From Lepus europaeus (lineage: Eukaryota; Chordata; Mammalia; Lagomorpha; Leporidae): a stretch of DNA of 64,000 nucleotides. Every line of letters begins with the position of its first letter. Within the stretch, counting starts at the first letter, position 1. Positions 21,701 through 32,045 of the stretch are shown here, one piece after another. The stretch covers positions 45,416,002 to 45,480,001 of the forward strand of contig NC_084831.1 of assembly GCF_033115175.1 (NCBI RefSeq), in the 5' to 3' direction. A model generated the notes under the pieces. The model was given only the letters and a program-made list of their open reading frames with translations. It did not search any database and was not told the origin of the DNA. The position numbers were made by a program, and so were the translations under genes.

Positions 21701-24700
21701 TGTACACTCACAGACCCCTGCACACACTGGCACACGCGTGTAGATGTGTGTCATCGCACAGACACGCACGCAGGCGCAGGCACAGGCACGTGGGCGTGTG
21801 ACTGCAGCCCACATGTGCCCCGCCCAGGCTGGGACAGACTGTGAATGTTACCTCCTCCCCCACCTCCTTCCCTTCCACCTGCCCTGCCTGGCTATGAAAT
21901 GATCACTCAGAGAGGAGAGAAGGTGACCCTAGCCCCCAGCTTACGCCCTTCCATGGCTCCTGGACCACAACCCCCTCCCCGGGGCAGCCTTGGAGGCCCC
22001 GGGCTCCCAGCTCACCCACTGCCCCAGCCACTGGTGTCCACACGCCTTCCCTGCTGGTCCTCACGCCTCCTCCCTCCCCGGGAACTGCACACATGCTGTT
22101 CCCTGTGCCTGAGTGGCTTGTCCTGACACTCCCTCCACCAACCACTCCCCTCTTTCCCCTCATGCTCAGTGCCCTGTGGCTTCTCCAAGGGCCACCCTGC
22201 CTCCGAGACTGGACCAGAGCCGCTGCCCCAGACTCAGCCCTCCCACTAGCCTGGTCTGAGTGTGCTACTCAGAGGGACGTCATGGCTGGTAGCCACTGAG
22301 GCCGGGTTGCTGGAATGTACTGGACACGGCCTTGATCTCTGGGGTGGAGACAGGTGCACAGGTGGATGAGACCTCCCAGGGGGACTGGGGCAAGGTGAGA
22401 GCAAGTGTGGGGAGACAAGGCTCCTAACCCAACCTGGGGCTCAAGGAAGGCTTCCTGGAGGAGACGACTCCAGAGGCAGAGCCTCTCGATAAACCCGCAT
22501 CACAGGTATGCAAATGGAGGCTCAGAGTCACACACAAGGGGACCTCAGAATGCTCACGGAAAACAAAACTAAAAGATACATTTATTTTGGTGCAAATATT
22601 TTTTGAGCTCCATGCATGGTTTTTTCATCATGCACACTCTATAGAGCCCCCGTGTGTTTGTGGGTGTACAGGAGTCTGTCCAAAGTCACTTCGTGGAGAA
22701 GCCCGGCGGGCTCAGGACTCCTGCACCTGTGGCCCCTTGGCTCTCCCCTGCTGACCCCCTTCCCCCACCTCCCGCCGCCGACCCCAGACCTGGCGTGCGT
22801 GGCGGGAGTCCGAGGACGATGGCCAGCGCGACGAGGGCAGCGAGAGTCGCCAGCAGGAGCAGCAGAGAGGCCGAGAGGCAGGCCCCCCGGCGTGAGCAGC
22901 AGAGGGGGCTGCAGTCTGCTGTGAGGGAGACACGGGCATGGGCGCCAGGGCTGGGGCCCTGGGGTCCCTCAGCCCCGCCCCCGCCCCCTGCCGGCCGCCC
23001 CTTCCCCTCAGATGGGCTGGGGCAGGGACACCTTTGCACCGCTCTGTGCCTCTGTCCGGAGTCAGCCCTCGCCAGGTGCCCGGCCGTGGCCTGGGCCTCT
23101 GCTCCACACCCCAGCCTCCCATCCACCTCCTCAGGACACAGGCAGGGGCAGACACAGGTGGCTCCAGCCCCTACCACAGGGCAGAAAACCCAAGTCCTTC
23201 ATAGCCAGGAATTTTGCTTGTCAAAACAACCCTTTATTATTACTGATGAAGAACCTGCAGCTCGGAGGGGATATCCCCGCCTGTGGGGCTGGCATGCGAG
23301 TCCCTGCCTGAAGCTACAACCCAGGCCTTTCCACACGTCTGGCTGCTTGTCCGCTTGGGAGCCCACCAGGCTGCTGGCTGCCTTCCAGCGGGGCCACGGG
23401 GAGTCCCTTCACTTCCATGTGCCTCAGTTTCCTCAGGTGGAAAGTGAGGCTCACAGGAGCTACCCCGGCGTTTGCCAAGAGTCCGGGGTGTGGGAGGGGG
23501 TCTGCATGGAGCTGTGGCCCAGGCGCACCTGCCATGTGCTGAGCTCCATTCTAACCACAGTAGAACAGCAGTGACTGTGGCCACCTCTGCTCTTGCAGGC
23601 CTGTCCTTTGCTCTTTGAATTCTCCCTTGCTTGCAAAACAAGGGAAGAAAGCCTCCCTGGGGACCCACTGGGCGCCCTGCTCTGCAGAGAGCACAGAAGT
23701 AGCCGTCACTGTGGCCCTTGTCCTTAGGAGCAAGGGGCGGGCACAGATGAGGGAGAGCGTGAGCTACGTCCTGTCCGCGTCTCAGGCCTGCGGAGAAAGG
23801 GGCAGGAGCACGTCTCACTGATGCCTGTGATGGCAGAGTCCAGGCCAGAGGCAGGCACACAGTAGGTGCTTTGTAAGTGCTTAGAGCACAGGCTGCCCCA
23901 GAGGTCAGGGAGACAAGAGCAGGCCCCCAGTTTGCATCCGCGTGGGTCATTTTCATTCAAGCCCCTCCTAGTTGCCCGGAGCTGCCTCCAGGCAGACCGT
24001 GCCCAGGTGCTGCCAGCCCCAAGCGCCGGGTCAGTGCAGTGAAGAAGCAGGGGCCAGGTGCCGGAGGGGGGGGGCGCTCTGGGCAGGTGGGGGAGGGCAG
24101 AGTGAGGGCGTGGAAGGAGGAAAGGCCTGATGGGTGGCATGCAGCCAGGATTGGGGGATGGGGAACAGGAAGTGGCCTGGCATGGGTGGAGCCCAGGATG
24201 GGTGTGCACGCGGAGAGGAGACAGTGGGCGATGCAGACCAATCTAAATCAGAGCATCTGGTACAGCAGGTTAAGCTGTGTCCACGAGGCTAGCATCCCCT
24301 ATGTGCTCCCGGTCACGTCCCGGCTGCCCGGCTTCGGATCCAGCTCCCTGCCTGGGAAAGCAGTGGATATTGACTCAAGTGCTTGGGTCTCTGCCACCAC
24401 ATGGGAGACCAGAATGGAGTTCCTGCTCCTGGCTTTGGTCTGGCCCAGCCCTGGCCATTTAGAGGGAAGATCTCCCTCTCTGTCTCTGTCTCTCTGTGCC
24501 TTTCAAATGAATACGTAGATCTTTAAAGATAAGTTAGTAAAATAGATGATTCCCACAGCCTGGGTCAGCGGCTCCCGGGTCTGTTGGCAAACACAGGTTC
24601 ACTCAGGTAACCAGGGAGACGGCGTGTCGCTGGGCCAGCAGAGGCCGCTCCTCCAATACTTGTGTGGCTTGGCCAGCCGTGTGCAAGGTGGAGTCACAAG

Positions 24701-26107
24701 AGAGACTTGAGACGTTGTACTACTGAGCTGGACGCCCTCGGTGGCCAAGCCTCTCCCTGGAGCTGGAGCCGGAGCTAGAGGGGAGGGCCTCTGCTCCACA
24801 CCCACACGCACCACGAGCCCGCACCTGGAAATCCACAAACACCAGCCTGAAGCAACAAGGGCACTGGGGTGCTACCACCAGAAGGGCTGTGCTGCCTAAC
24901 CTCGGAATTCGAGACCCGCACCCCCCCAAGCCCCAAAGCTCCCTCCCAGCTCTATGACCTTGGCCTGGCTGCCTAACTTCATGGCTTCAGCTGTTCCTGC
25001 CCACAACAGGGCCCCCCTCTCAGAGGGGTCCTGAGGGTTGAAAGAGACCCTGTGGTGCCAGGTACACAGTAGGGGCTTGATCCTAGCGGCTGGCAGCGTC
25101 ACCTCGCTGGGGCTCTTTCCTCCTTGCTGCAACGTGGGCTGAGACGGGACATATGGGAGACGCCCCATCAGTGAAGGTACGGAGCGCTGTCCTAGCCACA
25201 CAGTGAGTCTGCGGGGTTAGCAGGCGCTAAAGAAGCGTGTGATCCTGACTCACATCGTCCCTCAGAGGTAAAGAGAACTGCCCAGGTCACCCACGGACTC
25301 AAGCTCTTTCCTTGCTGCTACAGGTGGGTACTGCGTGCACTGTCAGCACCTGAGCGATAGGCGGCGCGTAGCAGGTGCTCAGTAAGTAAGTGACTGTGGA
25401 CCTGGCTGGCAGGGACGCTGGGAGAAGAGGACACCACAGTGGGAGGCAGAGGTCTGGGGCCCCGCAGAGCCCCAGCCCAGCTTCAGGCAGCCCCCCTGGG
25501 GATGGGGAGCGCCCGCCTTTTACCTTCCCCTCTAGAGAGTGTTTTGGTCCCAGCAGCAGCGTTGCCAGTGCCATCTCCCTGCCAAGAGAACAGAGCAGGG
25601 GGTGTACTTGGGTAAGGGGGTCAGCAGCCTCAGGGGTCACGGACAGCCTCAGATGGAACCACTGGACCCTCCTAACGCGGGGTGCTAATCGCCCTAAGTC
25701 ACTCTGACTGTGTCACAGTTACACACCTGTCCCTCGATGCCCCATGCTGGGAGCGCCATTTCTTCCACTGCCTGCCTGCCACACGTCCACCCCTCAAACC
25801 TGCCCAGGCAGCTCCCCAGCGAGGCTTCCTCTGATCTCCTAACATCGCCCACTCCCCCGGACCCTGTGCACCTGCACCACCCCTGCCCTGGCTTCCTCCC
25901 AGCACTCATCATTGAACTGTCCAGCTGTTTCACGTGTGGGGGCTGACACCTGGGAGTGAGCCCCTGGGGCATGGTGGGGACTGGTTCACCTCAGTGGCTG
26001 GGGCAGGTGCAGTCTTACCCTGGCTCCTTTCCTGCCCTCACCTGAGTTTGCTTCCTGCATCAGGAGCTACGCAGGGCCGCACTTACCTGGGGGAAGACCT
26101 TGTTCAT
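18554..26107 (-). CDS. LDLRAD1: LDLRAD1, low-density lipoprotein receptor class A domain-containing 1
   Basis: Six coding exons join in phase: 26087-26107, 25524-25578, 22790-22918, 20761-20898, 19645-19773 and 18554-18702. They total 621 nt and give 206 residues, against 205 in human as I remember it. All introns are GT-AG. The protein reads as a type II membrane protein: a short cytosolic N-terminus, a Cys pair at 32-33, and one membrane segment at about 40-62. An NRT glycosylation site follows at 78-80, then three LDLR class A modules at about 84-114, 129-155 and 164-203, with acidic SDE-type calcium signatures (CSDEL, WSDEY). It should sit at the cell surface or in the secretory pathway. 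Its ligand and role are not established. Identity is secure from the module order and near-identical stretches, and the gene lies next to TMEM59 as in human 1p32.3. Confidence 0.95.
18703..19644 (-). other. LDLRAD1 intron 5
   Basis: GT-AG intron of 942 bp. A possible minus-strand L2 relic (CTTCCTCCAAGAAGTCTCCC) lies at about 19080-19150. No SINE. Confidence 0.7.
19645..19773 (-). CDS. LDLRAD1: LDLRAD1 exon 5, second class A module
   Basis: 129 nt between the acceptor CTCTGCAG and the donor CAG|GTGGGG. It encodes CGDPASWIYSDQKCDG and HCGDCSDEL. The module is short (C129 to the acidic cluster), as in the human protein. Confidence 0.95.
19774..20760 (-). other. LDLRAD1 intron 4
   Basis: GT-AG intron of 987 bp. 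Apart from the L2-like piece listed separately it looks unique. Confidence 0.7.
20300..20560 (+). repeat. L2-like LINE 3' relic
   Basis: GTTCACAGCCTGACGGGGGTGG, then GGAAGGCTTCCTGGAGGAGG and CCTTGAGGATGAGTACAGG, follow the order of the L2 3' end. Old, with approximate ends. Confidence 0.55.
20761..20898 (-). CDS. LDLRAD1: LDLRAD1 exon 4, first class A module
   Basis: 138 nt from the acceptor ATTCAG to the donor GCC|GTGAGT. It encodes the extracellular stalk with NRT and the first module FLCHDRRSCIPASGVCDG, followed by GEDEDEALC. Confidence 0.95.
20899..22789 (-). other. LDLRAD1 intron 3
   Basis: GT-AG intron of 1.89 kb. It holds a CA microsatellite and, at about 22440-22480, an L2-like GGAAGGCTTCCTGGAGGAG motif. 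No SINE. Confidence 0.65.
21659..21683 (+). repeat. (CA)12 microsatellite
   Basis: A pure CA run of 25 bp, followed to about 21790 by degenerate CA/GCA-rich sequence. Confidence 0.95.
22790..22918 (-). CDS. LDLRAD1: LDLRAD1 exon 3, membrane anchor
   Basis: 129 nt ending at the donor CCAG|GTCTGG. It encodes LCCSRRGACLSAS and then the leucine/alanine-rich membrane span. The acceptor shows AG three bases apart (CACAGCAG). The first AG keeps the human-like length and also gives an in-frame join with exon 2. Confidence 0.93.
24247..24528 (+). repeat. CSINE in LDLRAD1 intron 2
   Basis: AGAGCATCTGGTACAGCAGG through CCTTTCAAATGAATACGTAG. It is the only clear SINE within the gene. Confidence 0.87.
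24930..25110 (+). repeat. MIR relic
   Basis: CTATGACCTTGGCCTGG, then AGGGTTGAAAGAG and CAGGTACACAGTAGGGGCTTG, in MIR core order. Confidence 0.6.
25524..25578 (-). CDS. LDLRAD1: LDLRAD1 exon 2, cytosolic N-terminal segment
   Basis: A 55-nt exon between TCTTGGCAG and GAAG|GTAAAA, the exact phase needed to join exons 1 and 3. It reads GDGTGNAAAGTKTLSRGE. The human counterpart (GENGYTAAESKAHPGGEA from memory) has the same start and end but differs at most inner positions. Confidence 0.85.
25579..26086 (-). other. LDLRAD1 intron 1
   Basis: GT-AG intron of 508 bp. A possible minus-strand L2 relic lies at about 25720-25850. Confidence 0.65.
26087..26107 (-). CDS. LDLRAD1: LDLRAD1 exon 1, start codon
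   Basis: ATG at 26107-26105 starts MNKVFPQ, identical to the human N-terminus as I recall it. The donor CAG|GTAAGT closes a coding part of only seven codons. Confidence 0.92.
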
Positions 26108-26525
26108 GTTTCCAGCTCTCAGCGTCCAGTCTCCAGGGACCCAGTGCAGGTTCCCTCCCTTGTCACCAGGGGCAGCCTGGAGGAGGGACCTGGCCCTGGC
26201 CACGCCCTCCCAGGCAGAGGAAAGGACAGCAGGGTCCTGATTGCACCAGGCCTCTTCCCCACTCTGCAGTCCGAGAGCAACACGCCGAGGCTGCAATCCT
26301 CATTCCCTTCTTACAGACCGCGAGCAGAGCCGAGATGAGGAGAGGGAGACTGGCTCAAGTCACACAGCAGGTGGGAGGGGTGAGACTTAAGCCCAGCGAT
26401 TTTGCAGGGCCTGCGGTGAGACTGGGTGCTGGCAGCCTTCAGCATGTGAAGAGGCAGCCAGTCATGGCACAGGTCACTGTGTCAGTGGCCAGTAAGAAGG
26501 GTCATTTAATTAAATAGATAATTCA
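26108..26525 (-). promoter_or_regulatory. LDLRAD1 5' flank
   Basis: Upstream of the start codon. No TATA box or CpG island is obvious. A MIR-like piece (CAAGTCACACAGCAGGTGGG) lies at about 26270-26380. The transcription start cannot be placed from sequence alone. Confidence 0.4.
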
Positions 26526-27202
26526 GGGCTGGTGCTTTGGCATAGTAGGTAAAACTGTCGCCTGTGGCATCCCACATGGGCACTGGTTTGAGTCCTCGCT
26601 GCTCCACTTCCAGTCCAGCTCTCTGCTATGGCCTGGGAGAGCAGCAGAGGATGACCCAAGTCCTTGAGCTCCTGCACCTACATGGGAGACCCGGAGGAAG
26701 CTCCTGGCTCCTGGCTTCGGATCAGCACAGCTCTGGCTGTGGGGGACATTTGGGGAGTGAACCAGCGGATGGACGGTCTCTCTCGCCCTCTCTCTCTCAC
26801 ACACACATTCTGCCTTTCAAGTAAATAAATAAATCTTTTTTTTTTTAAATTTTTGACAGGCAGAGTGGACAGTGAGAGAGAGAGACAGAGAGAAAGGTCC
26901 TCCTTTTTGCCGTTGGTTCACCCTCCAATGGCCACCGCGGTAGGCGCGCTGCGGCCAGCGCACCGCGCTGATCCGATGGCAGGAGCCAGGTGCTTCTCCT
27001 GGTCTCCCATGGGGTGCAGGGCCCAAGCACTTGGGCCATCCTCCACTGCACTCCCTGGCCACAGCAGAGAGCTGGCCTGGAAGAGGGGCAACCGGGATAG
27101 GATCGGTGCCCCGACCGGGACTAGAACCCGGTGTGCCGGCGCCGCAAGGTGGAGGATTAGCCTAGTGAGCTGCGGCGCCGGCCAATAAATAAATCTTTTA
27201 AA
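26526..27202 (+). repeat. CSINE, host of a nested insertion
   Basis: The head is GGGCTGGTGCTTTGGCATAG. The tail AAGTAAATAAATAAATC is interrupted by a young CSINE and resumes at 27184. Confidence 0.92.
26840..27183 (-). repeat. Young CSINE in a SINE tail
   Basis: GACAGGCAGAGTGGACAGTG through GCTGCGGCGCCGGCC. A perfect 16-bp duplication AATAAATAAATCTTTT lies at 26824-26839 and 27184-27199. Confidence 0.96.
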
Positions 27203-28060
27203 AAGAATATGCATTTCCCACTAAATTATAAAGCAACTGTAATTTTTCATCGTTTTCTTTAAAAATGTGGCAGAGGCTTTTCCCATTTGTGGCTGAGATG
27301 AAGCTCAACCCTTCTGTGGCTGCAGGAGGCATTGCAATGCAGGAAGGCCGAGTCCCCCTCGTCCGGGAGAGCTGAGACAGAAGCTCAAGCTGTGCTCCAC
27401 GCCTGTGTGAAAGGAGGCGCAGCGCGAGAGGCAGGAGAAGGCCGGCAGATGGGCAGCGTGGCCCAGGGCTACCGGAAGAAATCAACCATCCACACTGAAC
27501 AGGTGCGGCAGAAGAGGCCACAGGCACACCTGTCCGTGTGGCAGTCACCCAACAGGGTGGTCCCCGCTGGCCTGAAACTGGACAAAGACCACAAAAAAGA
27601 TCCTTTTCTTTTTCTTTCTGTCCCCCTCCGACCTCTGAGCGTCACAGGTCCCAGGGAGCACAGTGTCCTCAGGAGTGGCCAGAGCCCAGCGCTGGACGTC
27701 AAGCAGGTTCCCAGGTGCAGTCCCTCAGGATCCCAGCCCAGGAGGAAGCCACCCCTCCCCGCCCTGCGGCACAGGGCCATCGGGAAGCAGCCTCTTTTGT
27801 TCTTCCCTGGACAGGTGGCAGAGGTGGCCCTGGTGGAATCGGGATGGCGCTGGCAGTGGGCGGCCTCTCAGCTTGAAAGCACGCTCTTTGCACAGCACGT
27901 AAAAAGATCCCGGAACGCAAAGCCAGGTCTCACCAAGTCTGACGGGGAAGGGCAAATGTGAGGAAGCAGCATTCGGGAAGATGCCGGAATAAAGTAATCT
28001 TAGAGACAACGTTCACTTAAAACTGCTAAAACAAAACAAGCACACGAAACGTGGAGTGGC
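27203..28060. other. Intergenic, no gene supported
   Basis: A 209-codon plus-strand frame (27332-27961) and overlapping frames on both strands lack any domain, splice signal or codon pattern I can support. No clear repeat. Confidence 0.45.
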
Positions 28061-28364
28061 GGGGCAGGCATTGGCCTAGTGGTTAGGACACCTGCATCCC
28101 GTCTCAGAGTACCTGGTCTTGAGTCCTAGCTCCACTCCCTTCCAGCTTCCTGCCAGTGCCCACCCTGGAAGGCAGCAGGTGGAGGTGGCTCAAGTGCTTA
28201 GGTCCTGCCACCCATGTGGAAGACTGGGATGGAGTTCCTGGCTCTTGGTTTCAACTCAGTTGTTTCAGCTATTATAGGCATTTGGGGAATTAATCAGCAG
28301 ATAGGAGATCTCTCCTGTCTGTCTCTGTGTGTCTCTTTGCCTCTCAAATAAATAAATAAAATTA
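28061..28364 (+). repeat. CSINE, old variant
   Basis: GGCAGGCATTGGCCTAGTGG through CCTCTCAAATAAATAAATAA, with a diverged middle. Confidence 0.85.
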
Positions 28365-28452
28365 AAATATGGCAAAGTGCACTCTAGTTTTCTCTGAGAC
28401 AATGCTGGGGGTGGGGATGGGGCAGGAGCAGGTTGCTGGCTCTAGTGATCCC

Positions 28453-28529
28453 TTACTAAAGATTTATTTTGTTTATTTGAAAGGCAGAGTGACAGAGAAA
28501 GAGAGAGAAAGACAGAGAAAGACAGAGAA

Positions 28530-28570
<41 letters not shown>

Positions 28571-28833
28571 TTTTCCCTCTGCCAATTCATTACCCAAAAG
28601 CCACAATGGCTGGGGTGGGCCAGAACAAAGCCAGGAGCCAGAAGCTTTTTCCAGGTCTCCCGTGAGTGCAGGGGCCCAAGTACTTGGGCCATCTTCTGCT
28701 GTTTTCCCAGGTGCATCAGCAGGGAGCTGGATTGGAAATGGAGCAGCCAGGACTGGGAACTGCTGTTGGTGCTGCAATGGGATGCCAGCATTGTAGGCGG
28801 TGGCCTAACCTGCTGCACCACAGCACCAGCCTC
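28453..28833 (-). repeat. CSINE with long GA tract
   Basis: TAAAGATTTATTTTGTTTATT, then an expanded AGAGAAAGACAGAGAAAG tract (28490-28565), ending at the head GCACCACAGCACCAGCC. Confidence 0.92.
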
Positions 28834-29349
28834 CCCCCAGCGACCCATCTGTCTACCCACTTGCAGTCTCCCCAGCAGCCTAGCTCCCTGCTAGGAAGAC
28901 CATCGTCCCAGAAGCGTTTCACTCTGGACCAGAGCCCAGACCAAGGGAGAAGGGGAGGTGTCCACCTCCAGAAGCCAGCCCAGGGGTTCTAGGCTGGGGT
29001 CCCCTGGAAGCCTGCCCCGACTGCTCACCTATGGCCAGCCGTTTCTTTTGCACTGGGAAATAAAACGCCCACTCCCTGGGAACAAGGGTAGGGAGGGCAG
29101 ACATAGGGGCAGCCCTCAGGAAGCTGGGAGCTACAGAGAAAGAGCTGAGTCCCGCACCAGGAAAACGGGGTTTGGTCAGCGCCCTGCAGCTGGCTCTCAC
29201 GTGGGCAAGCAACTCCCCTTCCCAGGCCTCAGTTCCTGCTTCCACTCCCTAGGGAGACAGACTAGACGAAGGGTGTTTCAACTTAGGGCTCCCAGGAGTC
29301 AGACCCTAGGACAGGACTTGAGGGCAAGTGGATTTCACTGGGGCGGAAG
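28834..29349. other. Intergenic, nothing recognised
   Basis: No supported gene or repeat. Confidence 0.45.
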
Positions 29350-29700
29350 CATGCTTAAAACCTTTCAACACCTCTCTGCTGGGCTCAGGATCCAGCGCAG
29401 GTCTAGTAAAGCCCTTCATTATCTGACACGTCTCGCCCCATCTATTACGGTGCTTTTGTAGGCTGTAGCTCAGCTAACTGAACCAAGTGCAGTCCTGGAC
29501 TCGCTGGCCTCAGTCTTTGTGCATCCCATCTCCACTGCCCCAGCACTGCTCCCTACACCCCACTTGCCTTCGCCTCCAGGTTTAAGCCTGGCTGTTCAAG
29601 TTTAGGCTCCTCCTATGTGCCCATCTTGCCATAGCATTTACCACAGTAGTTGTCCCTCTCTTTGGACTCTGAGCAATTGGAGCCTACTTTCCCTCAGGTT
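29350..29700 (-). repeat. Possible L2 relic
   Basis: CCCTTCATTATCTGACACG, CTGTTCAAGTTTAGGCTCC and ATTTACCACAGTAGTTGTCC follow the reverse-strand L2 3' region loosely. Low certainty. Confidence 0.4.
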
Positions 29701-29810
29701 TGGCAAGTGGTTGCTGAAGAGGTAAACTAGGGTCTCCAGGTAGAAATGGCCTTCGAGTGGTGGTGCAAATAACTAGAAACCTCTAGATCCATGATTCCCA
29801 GTATATGGTC

Positions 29811-30114
29811 TTTTTTTTTTTTTTTTTTTTTTTAAAGATTTATTCATTTGAGCGAGTTAGAGAGAGAGAGGTCTTCCATCTGCTGGTTCACTCCCCAAAT
29901 GGCAGCAATGGCCAGGCTGAAGCCAGGAGCCAGCTCTATCCGTCTCCCATGTGGGTGCAGGGGCCCAAGCATTTGGACCACCCTCTGCTGCTTTTCCCAG
30001 GCCATTAGCAAGGAGCTGGAATGGAAGTGGAGCAGCCAGGTCTTGAACCCCAGCCCATATGGGATACCGGCAGCATAGGTGGAGTCTTAATCCACCAAGG
30101 CACAGTGCAGGCCC
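29811..30114 (-). repeat. CSINE, full length
   Basis: T22 then AAAGATTTATTCATTTGAGC, ending at GGCACAGTGCAGGCCC. Confidence 0.93.
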
Positions 30115-30361
30115 TACAATATGTGGTCTTGATATTTAACGGTCCACAAAAATTACAATGGAGCTATTAATGCATTAAAAAAATCTTCATAGAAATGACT
30201 CATTTATCTAAGATGAAGGCAAATAACAAATACTGGATTGTTTCTTTTTGGCTTGAATATGAGCTCAGAGTAACAATACAAGGTTTATGTTTATGTGATC
30301 AATAGCAGACTGATGCATCACTTGTTTCTGAGACAACACTGAAACCAGATACTCTGGTAAC

Positions 30362-30649
30362 CTTTTTTTTTTTTTTTTTAATTTGAAAGAGTTAGAGAGA
30401 GAGGTCTTTCATCCACTGGATCACTCCCCAAATGGCTGCAATGGCCAGAGCTGATCCGAAGCCAAGGAGCTTCTTTTGGGTCTTCCACGTGGGAGCAAGG
30501 ACCTAAAGACTTGGGCCATCCTCTGCTTCCTTCCCAGGCCATAGCAGAGAGCTGGATCAGAAGAGCAGCTGGGACTAGAATCAGCACCTATATGGGACGC
30601 TGGCACTGCAGGCCGGGGCTTTAACCTACTGTGCCACAGTACCAGCCCC
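30362..30649 (-). repeat. CSINE, full length
   Basis: Poly-T, GAAAGAGTTAGAGAGAGAGG, ending at TGCCACAGTACCAGCCCC. Confidence 0.93.
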
Positions 30650-31055
30650 AGTAACTTCTGATTTACCAAAAAATTTATCAGATAAAAGGTGCCACACAGT
30701 TTTGTTAAAAGATTTGGAACCCAGGCCTAGGCTCATTCATCACGGTAATGACTATTTTCTAATTGTCTGCACGCGTGTCTCTCAGCTGAGGGACCCTGAA
30801 GCAAGGACTCCAGGAGTGGGGTAGGTGTGAACCAGAGGCCTGTGGTGTTGCGAACTGGCCTAGCGAAGACTCTCCAGATGTCTCTTCCTGGTGGAAGCAA
30901 GGAGCCAATAATGTTGGGCCCACCCAAGTCACAACTGCTACTTTAAGGAGTGCCCTAGAGGCTGTTTTATTGTTTTGATTGAATTTTCAAGATAAGAAAC
31001 ATGTTATACTTATGGGGGTTAATTTTCTTTTTAGTTTTTTGAAAAGTGAAGCCCA
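30650..31055. other. Intergenic, nothing recognised
   Basis: Short unique stretch between SINEs. Confidence 0.45.
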
Positions 31056-31700
31056 GGGGCTAGTGCTGTGGTGTAGTAGATTAAGCTGCCATCTGCAGTG
31101 CCAGTATCCCATATGGGCACAGGTTTGAGTCCCAGCTGCTCCAATTCTTTTTTTTTTTTTTGACAGGCAGAGTGGACAGTGAGAGAGAGACAGAGAAAGG
31201 TCTTCCTTTTGCCGTTGGTTCACCCTCCAATGGCCGCCGTGGTAGCGTGCTGCGGCCGGCGCACCGCGCTGTTCCGATGGGAGGAGCCAGGTGCTTCTCC
31301 TGGTCTCCCATGGGGTGCAGGGCCCAAGAACTTGGGCCATCCTCCACTGCACTCCCTGGCCACAGCAGAGAGTTGGCCTGGAAGAGGGGCAACCGGGACA
31401 GGATCAGTGCCCCAACCGGGACTAGAACCTGGTGTGCCGGCGCCGCAAGGCGGAGGATTAGCCTGTTGAGCCGCGGCGCCGGCCCAGCTGCTCCAATTCT
31501 AATCCAGCTCCCTGCTAATGTGTCTGGGAAAGTAGTGGAAGATGGCCCAAGTACTTGGGCCCCTGCACCCATGTGGGAGACCCGAGTGAAGCTCTTAGCT
31601 CTGACTTCACCCAGCCCTGGCCACTGTGGCCATTCGGGGAATGATCTCTCTCTGTAATTCTGACTCTGAATAAATAAATTAATCTTTGAAAAAAAAAAAA
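31056..31700 (+). repeat. CSINE, host of a nested insertion
   Basis: The head is GGGGCTAGTGCTGTGGTGT. It is interrupted within CAGCTGCTCCAATTCT and ends in AATAAATAAATTAATC. Confidence 0.94.
31149..31484 (-). repeat. Young CSINE inside CSINE body
   Basis: Poly-T, GACAGGCAGAGTGGACAGTG, ending at CGGCGCCGGC. A perfect 16-bp duplication CAGCTGCTCCAATTCT lies at 31133-31148 and 31485-31500. Confidence 0.97.
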
Positions 31701-31734
31701 AAAGTGAAATTTGTCTTTTTGAAAGTGTCAGTCT

Positions 31735-32045
31735 CGGCCAGCGCCGTGGCTCACTAGGCTAATCCTCTGCCTGCGGCGCCAGCACCCCAGGTTCTAGTCC
31801 TAGTTGGGGCGTCGGATTCTGTCCCGGTTGCTCCTCTTCCAGGCCAGCTCTCTGCTATGGCCCGGGAGGGCAGTGGAGGATGGCCCAGGTCCTTGGGCCC
31901 TGCACCCACATGAGAGACCAGGAGGAAGCACCTGGCTCCTGGCTTCGGATCGGCACAGCGCCAGCTGTAGCGGCCATTTTGGGGGTGAACCAATGGAAGG
32001 AAGACCTTTCTCTCTAACACTGCCTGTCAAAAAAAAAGAGAAAGG
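31735..32045 (+). repeat. CSINE, intermediate type
   Basis: The head is CGGCCAGCGCCGTGGCTCAC and the end CTGCCTGTCAAAAAAAAAG. Confidence 0.93.

Larger units (their letters stand above)
22919..25523 (-). other. LDLRAD1 intron 2
   Basis: The largest intron of the gene (2.6 kb), GC-rich. It contains one CSINE and MIR-like pieces (for example CCTCAGTTTCCTCAGGTGG at about 23415). The 306-codon plus-strand frame at 22654-23574 lies antisense to exon 3 and is judged non-coding. Confidence 0.65.

Noticed and set aside
22654-23574. 306-codon open frame on the plus strand
   Set aside because: It lies antisense to LDLRAD1 exon 3 and intron 2 in GC-rich DNA with few stops. The product is proline/arginine-rich low-complexity text with no domain.
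27332-27961. 209-codon plus-strand frame between LDLRAD1 and TMEM59
   Set aside because: No domain, no flanking splice sites that extend it, and equally long frames lie on the other strand.
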